Virus record (IMG/VR): IMGVR_UViG_3300012009_000052
Span: 1 to 27,610 of that record
DNA length: 27,610 bases
Direction: 5' to 3' (one strand)
Source: a virus
Part shown: piece after piece, positions 13,344 through 21,552 of the stretch
How positions within the stretch are numbered: the stretch's first letter is position 1
Layout of the letters: each line of letters begins with the position of its first letter
Program-made: the position numbers and the translations under genes
Notes under the pieces: model-generated
Told to the model about the DNA's origin: nothing
Database searches by the model: none
Seen by the model: only the letters and a program-made list of their open reading frames with translations

Positions 13344-14189
13344 ATGAGCCAGGAAGCCGACAAGAAAGCCAAGGAGCTCAAGGACGAACTGCTGAAGATC
13401 GAGGACAAGGACTCCCTCTTGGAGTTTGAGGCCAAGAACCGTGACGAGATTCTTTCCGGTCCCATGCACGTCCAGGCCGCGCTGAACACCAAGTGGAAGG
13501 AGATGACGGACCAGTTCTACTTCCAGCCCATCACGGCCCTCCCCCCACAGGCCCAGGTCACGGGAAAGCGGATCGACCCCAAGGGCCAGCAGTACCGCAC
13601 GGTCAGGGAGTTCGAGGAGATCCAGTGGAAGGCTGTTCGCGTGAAGACCCGCAAGGACCGCGTTGAGACCTTCTACAACCTCTCCGGCCTCATCAAGGGG
13701 ACCGGAAGGCGCCGCCTGATTCGCCAGAACCTCCGGGCCGACAACCTCTCCCCCACGTTCCTGAGCGGCGGGGACGAGATCGCCGCGAAGATTCTCAAGG
13801 ACCACGGGGAGGCGAACCTGATCGAGGGCGTCATCAAGAAGAACGTCAGCGTCGCGGTCGAGGGGTATTGGGAAGTCATCTTCGCCCCCGCCCAGAGCAA
13901 GGACGACCCCCACGATGTCGTACTCCAGTGGGAGGGGCAGTGCCTCCAGATCCAGCGAAACGTACCCGTCATCCTCCCCGGGACGCACCTCGAGGCCGCG
14001 GACAACGCCAAGTACCCCGTCTACATCCAGGACCCCGAGAGGAGCAAGGAAGGCCGGAAGATTCAGGGCTGGGTGCAGTTCTTCCCCTACTCCGTCCTCC
14101 GGGAAGCCACGGAGGAGGAGTACCTGGAGATGAAGGCGGCCGGCGATAAGGCGACCCGGAAAGCCAGAAGGGAGGCGCAGGCGGCATGA
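13344..14189 (+). CDS. Hypothetical virion-module protein
   Basis: This 281-residue soluble protein has a charged helical N-terminus (about 1-40), a central strand-rich part (VSVAVEGYWEVIFAP; QCLQIQRNVPVILPGTHLEA) and a basic helical C-terminus. The N-V-P-V-x-(L/V)-P and AADNAKYP region resembles segments of other phage proteins that sit after the capsid gene, but I cannot name a family. An aaggag site precedes the start. The stop overlaps the next ATG, linking it to the adaptor genes. Confidence 0.62.
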   Translation: MSQEADKKAKELKDELLKIEDKDSLLEFEAKNRDEILSGPMHVQAALNTKWKEMTDQFYFQPITALPPQAQVTGKRIDPKGQQYRTVREFEEIQWKAVRVKTRKDRVETFYNLSGLIKGTGRRRLIRQNLRADNLSPTFLSGGDEIAAKILKDHGEANLIEGVIKKNVSVAVEGYWEVIFAPAQSKDDPHDVVLQWEGQCLQIQRNVPVILPGTHLEAADNAKYPVYIQDPERSKEGRKIQGWVQFFPYSVLREATEEEYLEMKAAGDKATRKARREAQAA

Positions 14190-15211
14190 CCCTCATCTCC
14201 AACAAGGCCCTCCTGGACAAGTGCCGGGAGTTCATCGTGGCCGATCCGTCGAGCCAGGCCGTTGACCGCCTGATCAAGGATGCGTTGGTGACGGCCAATC
14301 GGGAGATTTTCACCATCGACGGCTCCACCCCCCTGGCGTGGGCAAGGGAAAGCTACGATGAGTTGTTCACCCGGGCCAATGCGGAGATTTCAGCCGTCAC
14401 GGCGGCCAACCCCGGGGTGATCACCGCGGACTCGGTGGATACGGACCTGTCGTCGGATCACGGGTTCCAGGACGATGACGTGGTGTATATCGACGGGATC
14501 GACGGGATGGACCGGTTGAACCGTCGAACCTACCTCGGCACAAGAGCCTCTGCCACCACCCTCACCCTGACCCAGCTGGACGGCACGAACGTCATCGACA
14601 CTTCGGGCTACGATGCCTACTCGGCCGGCGGGAAGGTGTGCCATGTGGGCTTTGTCCTGCCCAAGGCATCCATCGAGCCGACTGCGGCCCAGATCTCCAC
14701 GGAATCCTATCGCTGGACCATCAAGCGGGTCTGGGACGTGACGTTCGACGGCCACCCCGCAAGGCCCATCAGCGAGGAGAAGGCCCGGGACATGAGCCTC
14801 CTGGATCACGCCGGGGGAAGGCCGAAGTTCTGGCGCTACCAGAAATACTACCGGGGAGGGCCGGATAGCCTCTCCCACCTCCTCCTCTGGTACGGGTGGC
14901 CGAGCGCCAAGTACAACGTATCCGTCCACATCGAGAAGCAGTACCCGGACCTTTCTGAATGGGCAGGGGCAGTCTACCCCCCGCACCCCGAGGAGATCCA
15001 CGACTGCATCTGGCACCGGGCGCTCAAGAACCTCGCCACGAACGCGGAGAGGCAGCGCCGGGAGAGCACAGAGGGGCGCCTGATGGGGCAGATCGAGGTC
15101 TTGTACGCGCAGGTGTGGACGCAGAAGGCAGCCGAGGATGAGGCGATGATCAAGCGACTCTCGAGGAACATGCTGGGGGAGATGCCCCACTACGGAGGGA
15201 CGAGGGCATGA
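14186..15211 (+). CDS. Head-tail adaptor/tail-tube-type protein with inserted beta module
   Basis: This 341-residue protein has adaptor-like helices at both ends. N-terminal: VDRLIKDALVTANREIF (27-42). C-terminal: DCIWHRALKNLATNAERQRRE, then a long helix. At about residues 65-150 there is a beta module (HGFQDDDVVYIDGIDGMDRLN, then TYLGTRASATTLTLTQLDG and DAYSAGG). This module recurs in many phage tail-tube and nozzle proteins, and databases sometimes label it an E1-FCCH-like domain. It overlaps its neighbours by ATGA junctions. It has no signal peptide, unlike the next gene. A role joining portal to tail is inferred from this layout. Confidence 0.68.
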   Translation: MTLISNKALLDKCREFIVADPSSQAVDRLIKDALVTANREIFTIDGSTPLAWARESYDELFTRANAEISAVTAANPGVITADSVDTDLSSDHGFQDDDVVYIDGIDGMDRLNRRTYLGTRASATTLTLTQLDGTNVIDTSGYDAYSAGGKVCHVGFVLPKASIEPTAAQISTESYRWTIKRVWDVTFDGHPARPISEEKARDMSLLDHAGGRPKFWRYQKYYRGGPDSLSHLLLWYGWPSAKYNVSVHIEKQYPDLSEWAGAVYPPHPEEIHDCIWHRALKNLATNAERQRRESTEGRLMGQIEVLYAQVWTQKAAEDEAMIKRLSRNMLGEMPHYGGTRA

Positions 15212-15921
15212 AGCGAGCCCTACTTTTCGCGCTGGTCTCCTGCCTCCTTGCCGTGAACGCATGGGCCGGGGGGTCGCAGGGTACATCGGGAGTGACCGCG
15301 CAGGATATTATTGACGATATCCGGAATGACTTCAACGAAGACTCGGGGCTGTTCACCGACTCAGAGGCCGTCCAGTGGCTTGATGAGGCCGTGAGGGAGA
15401 TCAACTACCGGGCCCGGTGCCTGGAGTCTGGGGCTTCAAACATTATCTTGGCGGCGAACGATTGGGATTACGCCCTCACGCACTCCTACATGGACATCGA
15501 GAAGGTTATGTACGATTCAGGCGTGACCGACGACGACTACAGCCCACAGGTTTACGCTCTTGATCGGGTGCCGTTTCAGAAACTCCGTTACGGGCATGAG
15601 AAGGACCGGGGATCCCCGAAGTCTTGGGCTGTGTGGAACGACACCCTTTTCATTTGGCCGGTGCCGAGAAGCACAGAGTCGGGCAGCACCCTTTACCTCT
15701 ACTCCGTGGAGACGCCATCGGGCGTCACGGTCACTTCAAGCGCAATCGAGACACCATCGTATTTCGATGAGGCGATCAAACGCTATGTTCTCGCCAAAGC
15801 CTATTACAAGGACCGACAGAGGGCCAAGGGCAATGCGGAAATGGCTCTTTTCCGAGATTACATCAGTCTTTATGTGTCCCGATGGGGGCTGATAGCGCCC
15901 GCTCAACCTCCTCCACAGTAA
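15208..15921 (+). CDS. Adaptor/tail-tube-like protein with Sec signal peptide
   Basis: This 237-residue protein begins MKRALLFALVSCLLAVNAWA, a complete signal peptide with AWA before the likely cut at 20/21. The mature part looks like a phage adaptor: TAQDIIDDIRNDFNED, then DSEAVQWLDEAVREINYRAR, then a beta-rich middle (NDTLFIWPVPRS, STLYLYSVETPSG) and a final helix pair with AIKRYVLAKAYYKDR. These helices and the F-x-W-P-x-P strand are typical of head-tail connector proteins, which are normally cytoplasmic. It is coupled to the preceding adaptor by ATGA, and its end overlaps a minus-strand gene by 59 bp. Confidence 0.7.
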   Translation: MKRALLFALVSCLLAVNAWAGGSQGTSGVTAQDIIDDIRNDFNEDSGLFTDSEAVQWLDEAVREINYRARCLESGASNIILAANDWDYALTHSYMDIEKVMYDSGVTDDDYSPQVYALDRVPFQKLRYGHEKDRGSPKSWAVWNDTLFIWPVPRSTESGSTLYLYSVETPSGVTVTSSAIETPSYFDEAIKRYVLAKAYYKDRQRAKGNAEMALFRDYISLYVSRWGLIAPAQPPPQ

Positions 15922-16135
15922 ATGAGCCTTTGACCGGCGGTTCCTCGACGCTCACATCGTAGGCGATGCGACCGAGAAGAACCTGGACGTTCCCCGTTTT
16001 ATGGTCAAGCCGATAGGCCAGGGACTTGTGGTTCGACCGCACCACCTCATACCGGCTCCGCTCAATCCATCTTTCGGAGCAAATGGCCCCGGTCCCGATA
16101 GCGGCCAAGGCAATAACCAATAATATCCATTTCAC
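15863..16135 (-). CDS. Small membrane-anchored protein on the opposite strand
   Basis: This 90-residue protein starts at GTG (complement of 16133-16135), seven bases after a gggggtgag site. It has an N-terminal hydrophobic helix (KWILLVIALAAIGTGAI) and a polar domain, RYEVVRSNHK then AYRLDHKTGNVQVLLG. The Y-R-L-D-x-K-T-G-x-(V/W) turn recurs in small membrane-tethered proteins of bacteria and phages. It fills the otherwise empty 250 bases between two tail genes and runs against all other genes here. It may be expressed separately, as superinfection or immunity genes often are; that is speculation. Confidence 0.6.
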   Translation of the reverse strand: MKWILLVIALAAIGTGAICSERWIERSRYEVVRSNHKSLAYRLDHKTGNVQVLLGRIAYDVSVEEPPVKGSFTVEEVERALSAPIGTHKD

Positions 16136-16171
16136 TTGACTCACCCCCTTTCGCGGCAAGGATACCATCAA

Positions 16172-18757
16172 ATGAGGATGGGGTTCAAAGCGATTTTTGT
16201 TGCGCTGGGTTTCGCTTTCCTCTGCGCCTCGGCCTACGCCCAAGAGGTGCCGGAAGAAAATTGGCGACGCCAGTCCTATGTTTTTGACGGCAAATTGGAC
16301 CGGACCATTCCTTGGGTCGGGCAGAAACCCGGTGCGGTCAAGGAGGCGCTGAATGTTGCCAGGCCCGCGGCCTCTGTCTCGTTGGGGTGGGGTCCAAGGA
16401 CCGGCACGACCAGGCACAACACCTCTGCTATCGGCTCGTATACCATCAAGGCCCTCTCTCAGTACACGAACGCCTTCCACGATACCGACTCCTTCATCGC
16501 CCAGTGCAACGACCAGCTTTACCTTGCAGACAATGACCCCCCCTCGAGTGCGGGTGGAGCCTTCGGGTCTGCGATCTATTCTTTGGATTCCGGGGCTTCT
16601 CCGATGTTCGCGGAGCCCGTGAACGATTACTGGGTTGGAGCTGCGGCCGGCACGACCCCCTTCATCTGGTCAGGCGGGACGGAGTACCCTCGGTTTTTCT
16701 TCATTTCGCACAATTCGGCTGTTTCCTCCTATGTGGACGGGACGGACGATGTGTCGGATGACCGGGACGACACCTACGTTCTGTTCGTGGAGGACTCTGG
16801 GGAGACGGCCTACATCGGCTCTCCTCTCCGGTTGGACGGGTTCTACGTTGAGTTGACCGGAGCCACGAACATCGAGGCGGCGGGACTCTACGTTAAGGCG
16901 TACCAGAACGGTTCCTGGGCGGATGTGGCGGGCCTCTCGGACGGCACAGCCGATGCAACGGGTGTCACGACCCTCTATGAATCCGAAGGCCATGTCACTT
17001 GGTCCTTTGACGAGGACGATGATCCGTTTCTGTTGCCGGAAAACCAGGAACACCTCTTCTGGTACAAGACCGGCGTCACGGCAGACATCACGGATGGGGT
17101 GAAGATCAATCGCCTGAGAGTGAACGCCGACTGCCAGAGCATGACGAACCTCTGGAGCGGATACTATGAGAACGTGGCCTCGGCCCTTCTTTCCTCCGCT
17201 ACGGGGTTCGTGGATTACACCGGGGAAGTGACGGACGGGACCAGCGTCAATTACCTGGACCTCAACGGGGAGAACACTCTTTACATCGGGAGTCCCTACC
17301 CCGTCTTCGCTGTCTATTTCTACATCGACCCGGAGTACCCAAACCTTTCCTCCAACGTCTATCTGCAGGATGTTTCCTATTGGGACGGGGACAATCGCCA
17401 ATGGACGGCGGTTTCCGGGGCCACAAACGACTCCACTTCGTCCGACGACGAATACGCAATGCACCACAACGGCGCGGTCCAATGGGACGGGTCCACCTTT
17501 CAGGAGGACAAAATGCGCCTGGGCGGGGCCTCCGGCACGGACCTCTCCCCTATTTACTTTTACAAGCTGGAATGGAGCGGGGCGTTTTCCAGCGAAACAC
17601 ATATCTACGAAATTGCCGTAGCCCAGAAGCCCGAGTCCATCCCTCCGATGAATCATTACGATGGGTTTATCGAGCATGCCGGAAGGGTGTTTGCCTGGCC
17701 AGGGGACAAGTTCAAGCACGGGATGGATTTTGCCCAAGAGGGCGACCCCTTCGTGTGGAACGGGCAAAAAGCCGGATCCACGGGCGACATTTTCGGGCCG
17801 GGGATCGTCAATGCGGCGGCAAGGCTCTCCTCGTATGTGGTGGTGAGCACCGAGCATCCACATCGGTTGTACTTGATGCAAGGGAAGTCCCCCGGGTCGT
17901 TTGATGAGCTCCTTCTTGCCTCGAACGTGGGGGCCGTGGCGCCCCACACGATGGTGACGATCGAGGATGGGGTGAGGCTTTTTTCGACGGAGCTGGTCTA
18001 CAACGCCGTGGTCCTCATGGCGCCTGATGGGTTCTACGCGACGGACGGGAGAAAGCCCCTCTCGATATCGCAACCCATCGCGGATTACTTCGACACCGGC
18101 TCGACCCCGTATATCGAGCCTGCGCACATGCACAAGTCTTTTGCCGTGGTGGACTACGAAAACCGCGTGGTCCTCTTCGGCGTGCCGCTGAACGTGGAGA
18201 ACAACAGCACCACCCAGACAACGTGCAACTACATTTTGCCGTACAGTTACATCAACGATGAGTGGTGGGATCGGTGGGAGCTTTCGTCTGATGCGGCCTG
18301 CGGGACCAATCTGGTGGGGAGCAACGACCAGCGGTTGACCTACTTGGGGGATCATTCCGGGTATGTGTGGCGGTTTGAAGGGGACACGGACAACGAGACG
18401 AGGATCGAGCATTGGGTGAAGACGCCTGATTTCTTCCTGGGGAAGTCGTCCGATGCGCTGAACCGCAAAACCCGGCTGAGGGCGGTCAAGACCAAGACCA
18501 AGACGGACACCGTGGGGAACGTGGAGGTGGTCCTCTATCCCGAGGGGGCTAAGAGTGGCGTCTCCCCCACGGTCAATACGATGTCCCTTGTCCGCTCAGG
18601 GTACGACTACACCAAGGGCCGGATCAACTGCAACGAGGCGGCTGAGTCCTTCGCCATTCGCTTTCGGGCCGGCTATGCCTCCGGGGATGCCGGGGCCGAA
18701 ATGGAAATCTATGGGTTCACATGCGACTACTACGATGTGCGCGATACACAGCCGTAA
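16172..18757 (+). CDS. Tail nozzle-like protein with Sec signal peptide
   Basis: This 861-residue protein has the layout of podovirus tail nozzle proteins (T7 gp12 / P22 gp10 type): an N-terminal gene-product signature (SYVFDGKLDRTIPW, KPGAVKEALNVARP, then a GPRTGT turn), long beta-rich blades, a YDGFIEHAGRVFAWPGDKF / FAQEGDPFVWN region, and later VVLMAPDGFYATDGRK and YLGDHSGYVWRFEGD. It is preceded by MRMGFKAIFVALGFAFLCAS-AYA, a signal peptide cut near 23/24. ATG 16172 is chosen over 16136 because it begins at the signal peptide and follows aagga. An exported nozzle is unexpected. Confidence 0.72.
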   Translation: MRMGFKAIFVALGFAFLCASAYAQEVPEENWRRQSYVFDGKLDRTIPWVGQKPGAVKEALNVARPAASVSLGWGPRTGTTRHNTSAIGSYTIKALSQYTNAFHDTDSFIAQCNDQLYLADNDPPSSAGGAFGSAIYSLDSGASPMFAEPVNDYWVGAAAGTTPFIWSGGTEYPRFFFISHNSAVSSYVDGTDDVSDDRDDTYVLFVEDSGETAYIGSPLRLDGFYVELTGATNIEAAGLYVKAYQNGSWADVAGLSDGTADATGVTTLYESEGHVTWSFDEDDDPFLLPENQEHLFWYKTGVTADITDGVKINRLRVNADCQSMTNLWSGYYENVASALLSSATGFVDYTGEVTDGTSVNYLDLNGENTLYIGSPYPVFAVYFYIDPEYPNLSSNVYLQDVSYWDGDNRQWTAVSGATNDSTSSDDEYAMHHNGAVQWDGSTFQEDKMRLGGASGTDLSPIYFYKLEWSGAFSSETHIYEIAVAQKPESIPPMNHYDGFIEHAGRVFAWPGDKFKHGMDFAQEGDPFVWNGQKAGSTGDIFGPGIVNAAARLSSYVVVSTEHPHRLYLMQGKSPGSFDELLLASNVGAVAPHTMVTIEDGVRLFSTELVYNAVVLMAPDGFYATDGRKPLSISQPIADYFDTGSTPYIEPAHMHKSFAVVDYENRVVLFGVPLNVENNSTTQTTCNYILPYSYINDEWWDRWELSSDAACGTNLVGSNDQRLTYLGDHSGYVWRFEGDTDNETRIEHWVKTPDFFLGKSSDALNRKTRLRAVKTKTKTDTVGNVEVVLYPEGAKSGVSPTVNTMSLVRSGYDYTKGRINCNEAAESFAIRFRAGYASGDAGAEMEIYGFTCDYYDVRDTQP

Positions 18758-18774
18758 TAAGGGGAGGGTATATA

Positions 18775-19257
18775 ATGAAAAAGGTTTTTCTGTTGACATT
18801 GTCCAGCCTGCTTGTTTTTGTATTTTGCAGTTCATCTTTTGCAATAGACGCTAAAGACAAGGTAAAAGCGATTCAAAATGTTGAGCAGATTACTTTGTCT
18901 CAATATGAGAATGACGCTGCATGTAGCATTGCCTTTAAGTGCGTGTTCGACAAGTTCAATTTTGCTGTATTTACAAATAGAATAACGTCTGAGCATGGCG
19001 CCTGGCAACTTGCGTATGCTATTTGGAATGTTTTCAATGCAGACGTTATGCCAACCAAAGAGTTCAAGTCTTTAAGGTCTTGCGATGCAGAGGAAGTTCA
19101 TTTTTGGGTGATGGTCGATCAGTTTGGTGTTTGGGATGTGTCTACGTCAATGCGGTTTTCTGAAGGGGAAGTGACAGAGACCGTTTACGGGAAACACTAC
19201 AATATGTCGGACGCTATAAAGGCATTGCATGAAACGTGTTCATTACATAGCAATTAG
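18775..19257 (+). CDS. AT-rich exported protein of unknown function
   Basis: This 160-residue protein begins with a signal peptide (MKKVFLLTLSSLLVFVF, ending SSSFA near residue 23). The mature part is mixed alpha/beta with five cysteines (CSIAFKC, SC, TC) that could pair in an oxidising compartment. No family is recognised. ATG 18775 follows a ggggaggg site and is preferred over 18721, which lies in the nozzle gene. The gene is strikingly more AT-rich than its neighbours, with A/T-ending codons, which points to recent transfer: a typical inserted accessory gene. Confidence 0.7.
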   Translation: MKKVFLLTLSSLLVFVFCSSSFAIDAKDKVKAIQNVEQITLSQYENDAACSIAFKCVFDKFNFAVFTNRITSEHGAWQLAYAIWNVFNADVMPTKEFKSLRSCDAEEVHFWVMVDQFGVWDVSTSMRFSEGEVTETVYGKHYNMSDAIKALHETCSLHSN

Positions 19258-20455
19258 ATGCTTTGCCTTGGCTTTTATTTCCTGCTTGGTCCTCGGCTGG
19301 AAGCTCCCCGGAGCGGAGCATCAGTCTTCCGATCTGCACGATTGGGCGACCCAGCTTCAGGAGCGGGACATCGAGGGCTCGCGTGTCGAGAACCCCAAAA
19401 GGAAGGCGTCTCAGGATAAGTGGACCGGCCTGAATGCCTTTCCCGGCGATCCTTATCCTGACGACCTTTTGGATATGGAGAACACGGTCTGGCCGCATTT
19501 CCCCACCAATCCATGGAATATGCCGGATTGGGATTTTGCGGACTACCCCGACCCCGAAGAGACGCATGTGGGTAGCTGGTGGGGGAGCGACCCCGGTTCC
19601 GGCGGGGCTTGGCGGGTCTGCCGCCCGGAGGCCGGGGGCTACTACATCGAGTGCGGGACGTGCGAAAACTGGCCGATCAATCAGCCCGACTCCGACATCC
19701 TGGAGCTCACCACGTTCACCGGGCAGGGCAACTGGACCCACTTCGACAACAGCCTCATCACAGTATGCGCCTATGCCGGAGCCGAGGACGGCCAGGAGAT
19801 CACGGTTGGTTACACCGGCATCCCGGTTGTTGGCGGGAAGATGTATCCGCCCTACCACTGCGAGAAAACCTACTACGTCCAGTGCGAGGACTGTGAGTGC
19901 CAGGGGGCTGTGCCGCCGATTAACGGCGACAGCGCGACAATCGACCCGGACGGCGGCGCGGACAACACGGTGGACTTGTGGGTGGATTCCAGCCTTGCTT
20001 GTGGCCCCTTCTCTTGGGAAGTTTCGGGGTGGGGGTTCCATTTCGGCTCCACCTCCGGCCCCACAACGGGGGAGACCGAGGAGGAGCTTGAAATCATCAC
20101 GCTCTACGCCGATTCTTCGGCCTGCGGGACCGCCACGATTACCGTGACGGACAGTTGCGGCGTAACGGGAACGGCCTACTTAAAGTGTACCAGCGGCAAA
20201 TGGAAGGCATGTAACAGCAGCAGTGTTGGGGGTTGCACCACAGATGGAACTGGATGGCATCTCTACCTTTACAGCCCTGTTTGCGCGGTTTATTCCACTA
20301 CCGCTGCGCCGGGGGATGGCTACTGTGGTTGCCCGAGATTTACGGGAGGTGAGAGTTACTGCGTAAGGTGCCGTGAGCACGATGGCACCCTTTGCTTCTG
20401 CGTTGATCTTCTGCCATACTGTAGCTATAAAATGCTAAGTTGGATATGCTCATGA
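19229..20455 (+). CDS. Cysteine-rich secreted protein
   Basis: This 408-residue protein has an N-terminal signal-like segment (HYIAIRCFALAFISCLVLGW); FISC could be a weak lipobox. It contains 25 cysteines in total, 23 of them after the hydrophobic segment. A middle part rich in Asp, Pro and Trp precedes an Ig-like segment (GPFSWEVSGWGFHFGS... ACGTATITVTDSCG), and the last 100 residues hold dense CxC/CxxC pairs. That composition implies many disulfides and an extracytoplasmic or virion-surface site. It overlaps the previous gene by 29 bp (weak aagg site). It could be a receptor-binding or tail-tip protein by position; not proven. Confidence 0.7.
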   Translation: MKRVHYIAIRCFALAFISCLVLGWKLPGAEHQSSDLHDWATQLQERDIEGSRVENPKRKASQDKWTGLNAFPGDPYPDDLLDMENTVWPHFPTNPWNMPDWDFADYPDPEETHVGSWWGSDPGSGGAWRVCRPEAGGYYIECGTCENWPINQPDSDILELTTFTGQGNWTHFDNSLITVCAYAGAEDGQEITVGYTGIPVVGGKMYPPYHCEKTYYVQCEDCECQGAVPPINGDSATIDPDGGADNTVDLWVDSSLACGPFSWEVSGWGFHFGSTSGPTTGETEEELEIITLYADSSACGTATITVTDSCGVTGTAYLKCTSGKWKACNSSSVGGCTTDGTGWHLYLYSPVCAVYSTTAAPGDGYCGCPRFTGGESYCVRCREHDGTLCFCVDLLPYCSYKMLSWICS

Positions 20456-20865
20456 ATTTCTTTAGGATTACAGTGCTTCTGCTTTCGTTTTGCCTAGCGG
20501 CACCCGTTTTTGCCGAGAAGCGGTTTGCTAAAAAGGGGTCCGGGGTGCGCTTAAATCAATCCTTTCTCCCCCTCAAAGACGGGACGTTCTACGCAGTAGG
20601 ACAGGATAAGGTTTTTGCGCCGGAAGTGCTGCTTACGCCCTCGGAGCTTGCCGAGAACCGCCACCACACGATGACGTGGTTGAATCGGTTTCGGTATTGG
20701 GAAAGCGGCTCTCCCCCAAGGGAGCCGATGATTGAACGGGCGAAAAGGGAGATCCGCAACCGAAGGGAGCTTTTCCGCACCCTTTCCGGCGAGAACTGGT
20801 TTCGGCAGGACATCATGGGAAACCCCGAGGAGATAGACGAAGGCCCTCCCGACCAAGGCGGGTGA
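20452..20865 (+). CDS. Small exported protein
   Basis: This 137-residue protein begins MNFFRITVLLLSFCLAAPVFA, a signal peptide cut near 21/22, followed by a basic stretch (EKRFAKKGSG) and a soluble mixed domain with LTPSELAENRHHTMTWLNRF. ATG 20452 is selected because it overlaps the previous stop (ATGA) and starts at the signal peptide; a TTG at 20440 would add four residues. No family is recognised. It is the last of three consecutive exported-type genes and precedes a hairpin and the internal protein genes. Confidence 0.65.
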   Translation: MNFFRITVLLLSFCLAAPVFAEKRFAKKGSGVRLNQSFLPLKDGTFYAVGQDKVFAPEVLLTPSELAENRHHTMTWLNRFRYWESGSPPREPMIERAKREIRNRRELFRTLSGENWFRQDIMGNPEEIDEGPPDQGG

Positions 20866-20877
20866 GGCGGCTAATAG

Positions 20878-20894
20878 GCCGGGAGGTTCCCGGC
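20878..20894 (+). other. Hairpin before internal-protein genes
   Basis: GCCGGGA (20878-20884) pairs perfectly with TCCCGGC (20888-20894) over a GGT loop. There is no T run. It sits directly before the gaggagg ribosome site of the next gene and may be an mRNA processing or stability element. Confidence 0.45.
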
Positions 20895-20907
20895 GAGGAG
20901 GTAAGCA

Positions 20908-21540
20908 ATGGCGACCTATACAGACGCGAGAAATCTTCTGAGGGCTTCCAAAGGAACGGTGGACTACCCCGCAGCGGTGGGGAGCGCATACCGGGCTTTG
21001 GGTTCCCAAAACCTTGCAGCGAGGAAATACCGTGACGCGCTGGACCTCAGGGAGAGGCAGTTTGGGCTCCAGCAGGAACAGTTTGAGACGGGCAAGGAGC
21101 AGTGGGGGAAGCAGTTTGGGGAGAGCACGCGACAGTTCGACACCCAGGAAGAGAGATTTCGGGATACCTTGGATGCCCTCATGAAGGAGCGGGACCGAAG
21201 GTTTCAGCTTGCTGAGAAACAGGAGGGCAGGTTTTCTGATTACCAGGATTGGCAGAAGAAGCGATTTGGGATCCAGTTTGGGGCAGGAACCCCGGATGAG
21301 CGGGTATCGTCTTTTTGGGAGCCCATGGGGTTCACGGCTGAAAACTACCGCCAGACCCCCTCCGGTCAGTACCTCTACGGCAATGAGGGAACGCAGGCGG
21401 GAGGACAGGGGGCCTTTGGCACGTCCGGCAGCACCACAGCGGCCCCCGTAAATCCAATGCAGGGTATACCGGCGGGCGGGTGGAGATCGGGGAAACCCGG
21501 TGGCCCCTACCTTAGAGCCCTTCCCCGACGAGCCAGATAA
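20908..21540 (+). CDS. Internal virion/ejection-type protein with Q-F heptads
   Basis: This 210-residue protein has a helical core (about residues 45-115) built of seven-residue units with an aromatic anchor and Gln/Glu: RQFGLQQ, EQFETGK, EQWGKQF, GESTRQF, DTQEERF. Such Q-F coiled-coil repeats occur in phage internal or ejection proteins found between tail and giant genes. The C-terminal third is Gly/Ser/Thr-rich and disordered. A gaggagg site lies six bases upstream of ATG. The role in the virion is inferred from position and composition. Confidence 0.62.
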   Translation: MATYTDARNLLRASKGTVDYPAAVGSAYRALGSQNLAARKYRDALDLRERQFGLQQEQFETGKEQWGKQFGESTRQFDTQEERFRDTLDALMKERDRRFQLAEKQEGRFSDYQDWQKKRFGIQFGAGTPDERVSSFWEPMGFTAENYRQTPSGQYLYGNEGTQAGGQGAFGTSGSTTAAPVNPMQGIPAGGWRSGKPGGPYLRALPRRAR

Positions 21541-21552
21541 GGAGTTCGGCCC

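Noticed and set aside
16136-16171. Twelve-codon N-terminal extension of the nozzle-like gene
   Set aside because: It would bury the signal peptide, and it abuts the reverse-strand gene's start region, which encodes its ribosome site.
16670-18412. Long minus-strand open frame (580 codons) opposite the nozzle-like gene
   Set aside because: It is a shadow of GC-rich codons on the plus strand; the product is His/Val/Arg-rich without domains, and the plus-strand gene has a clear start and family-like segments.
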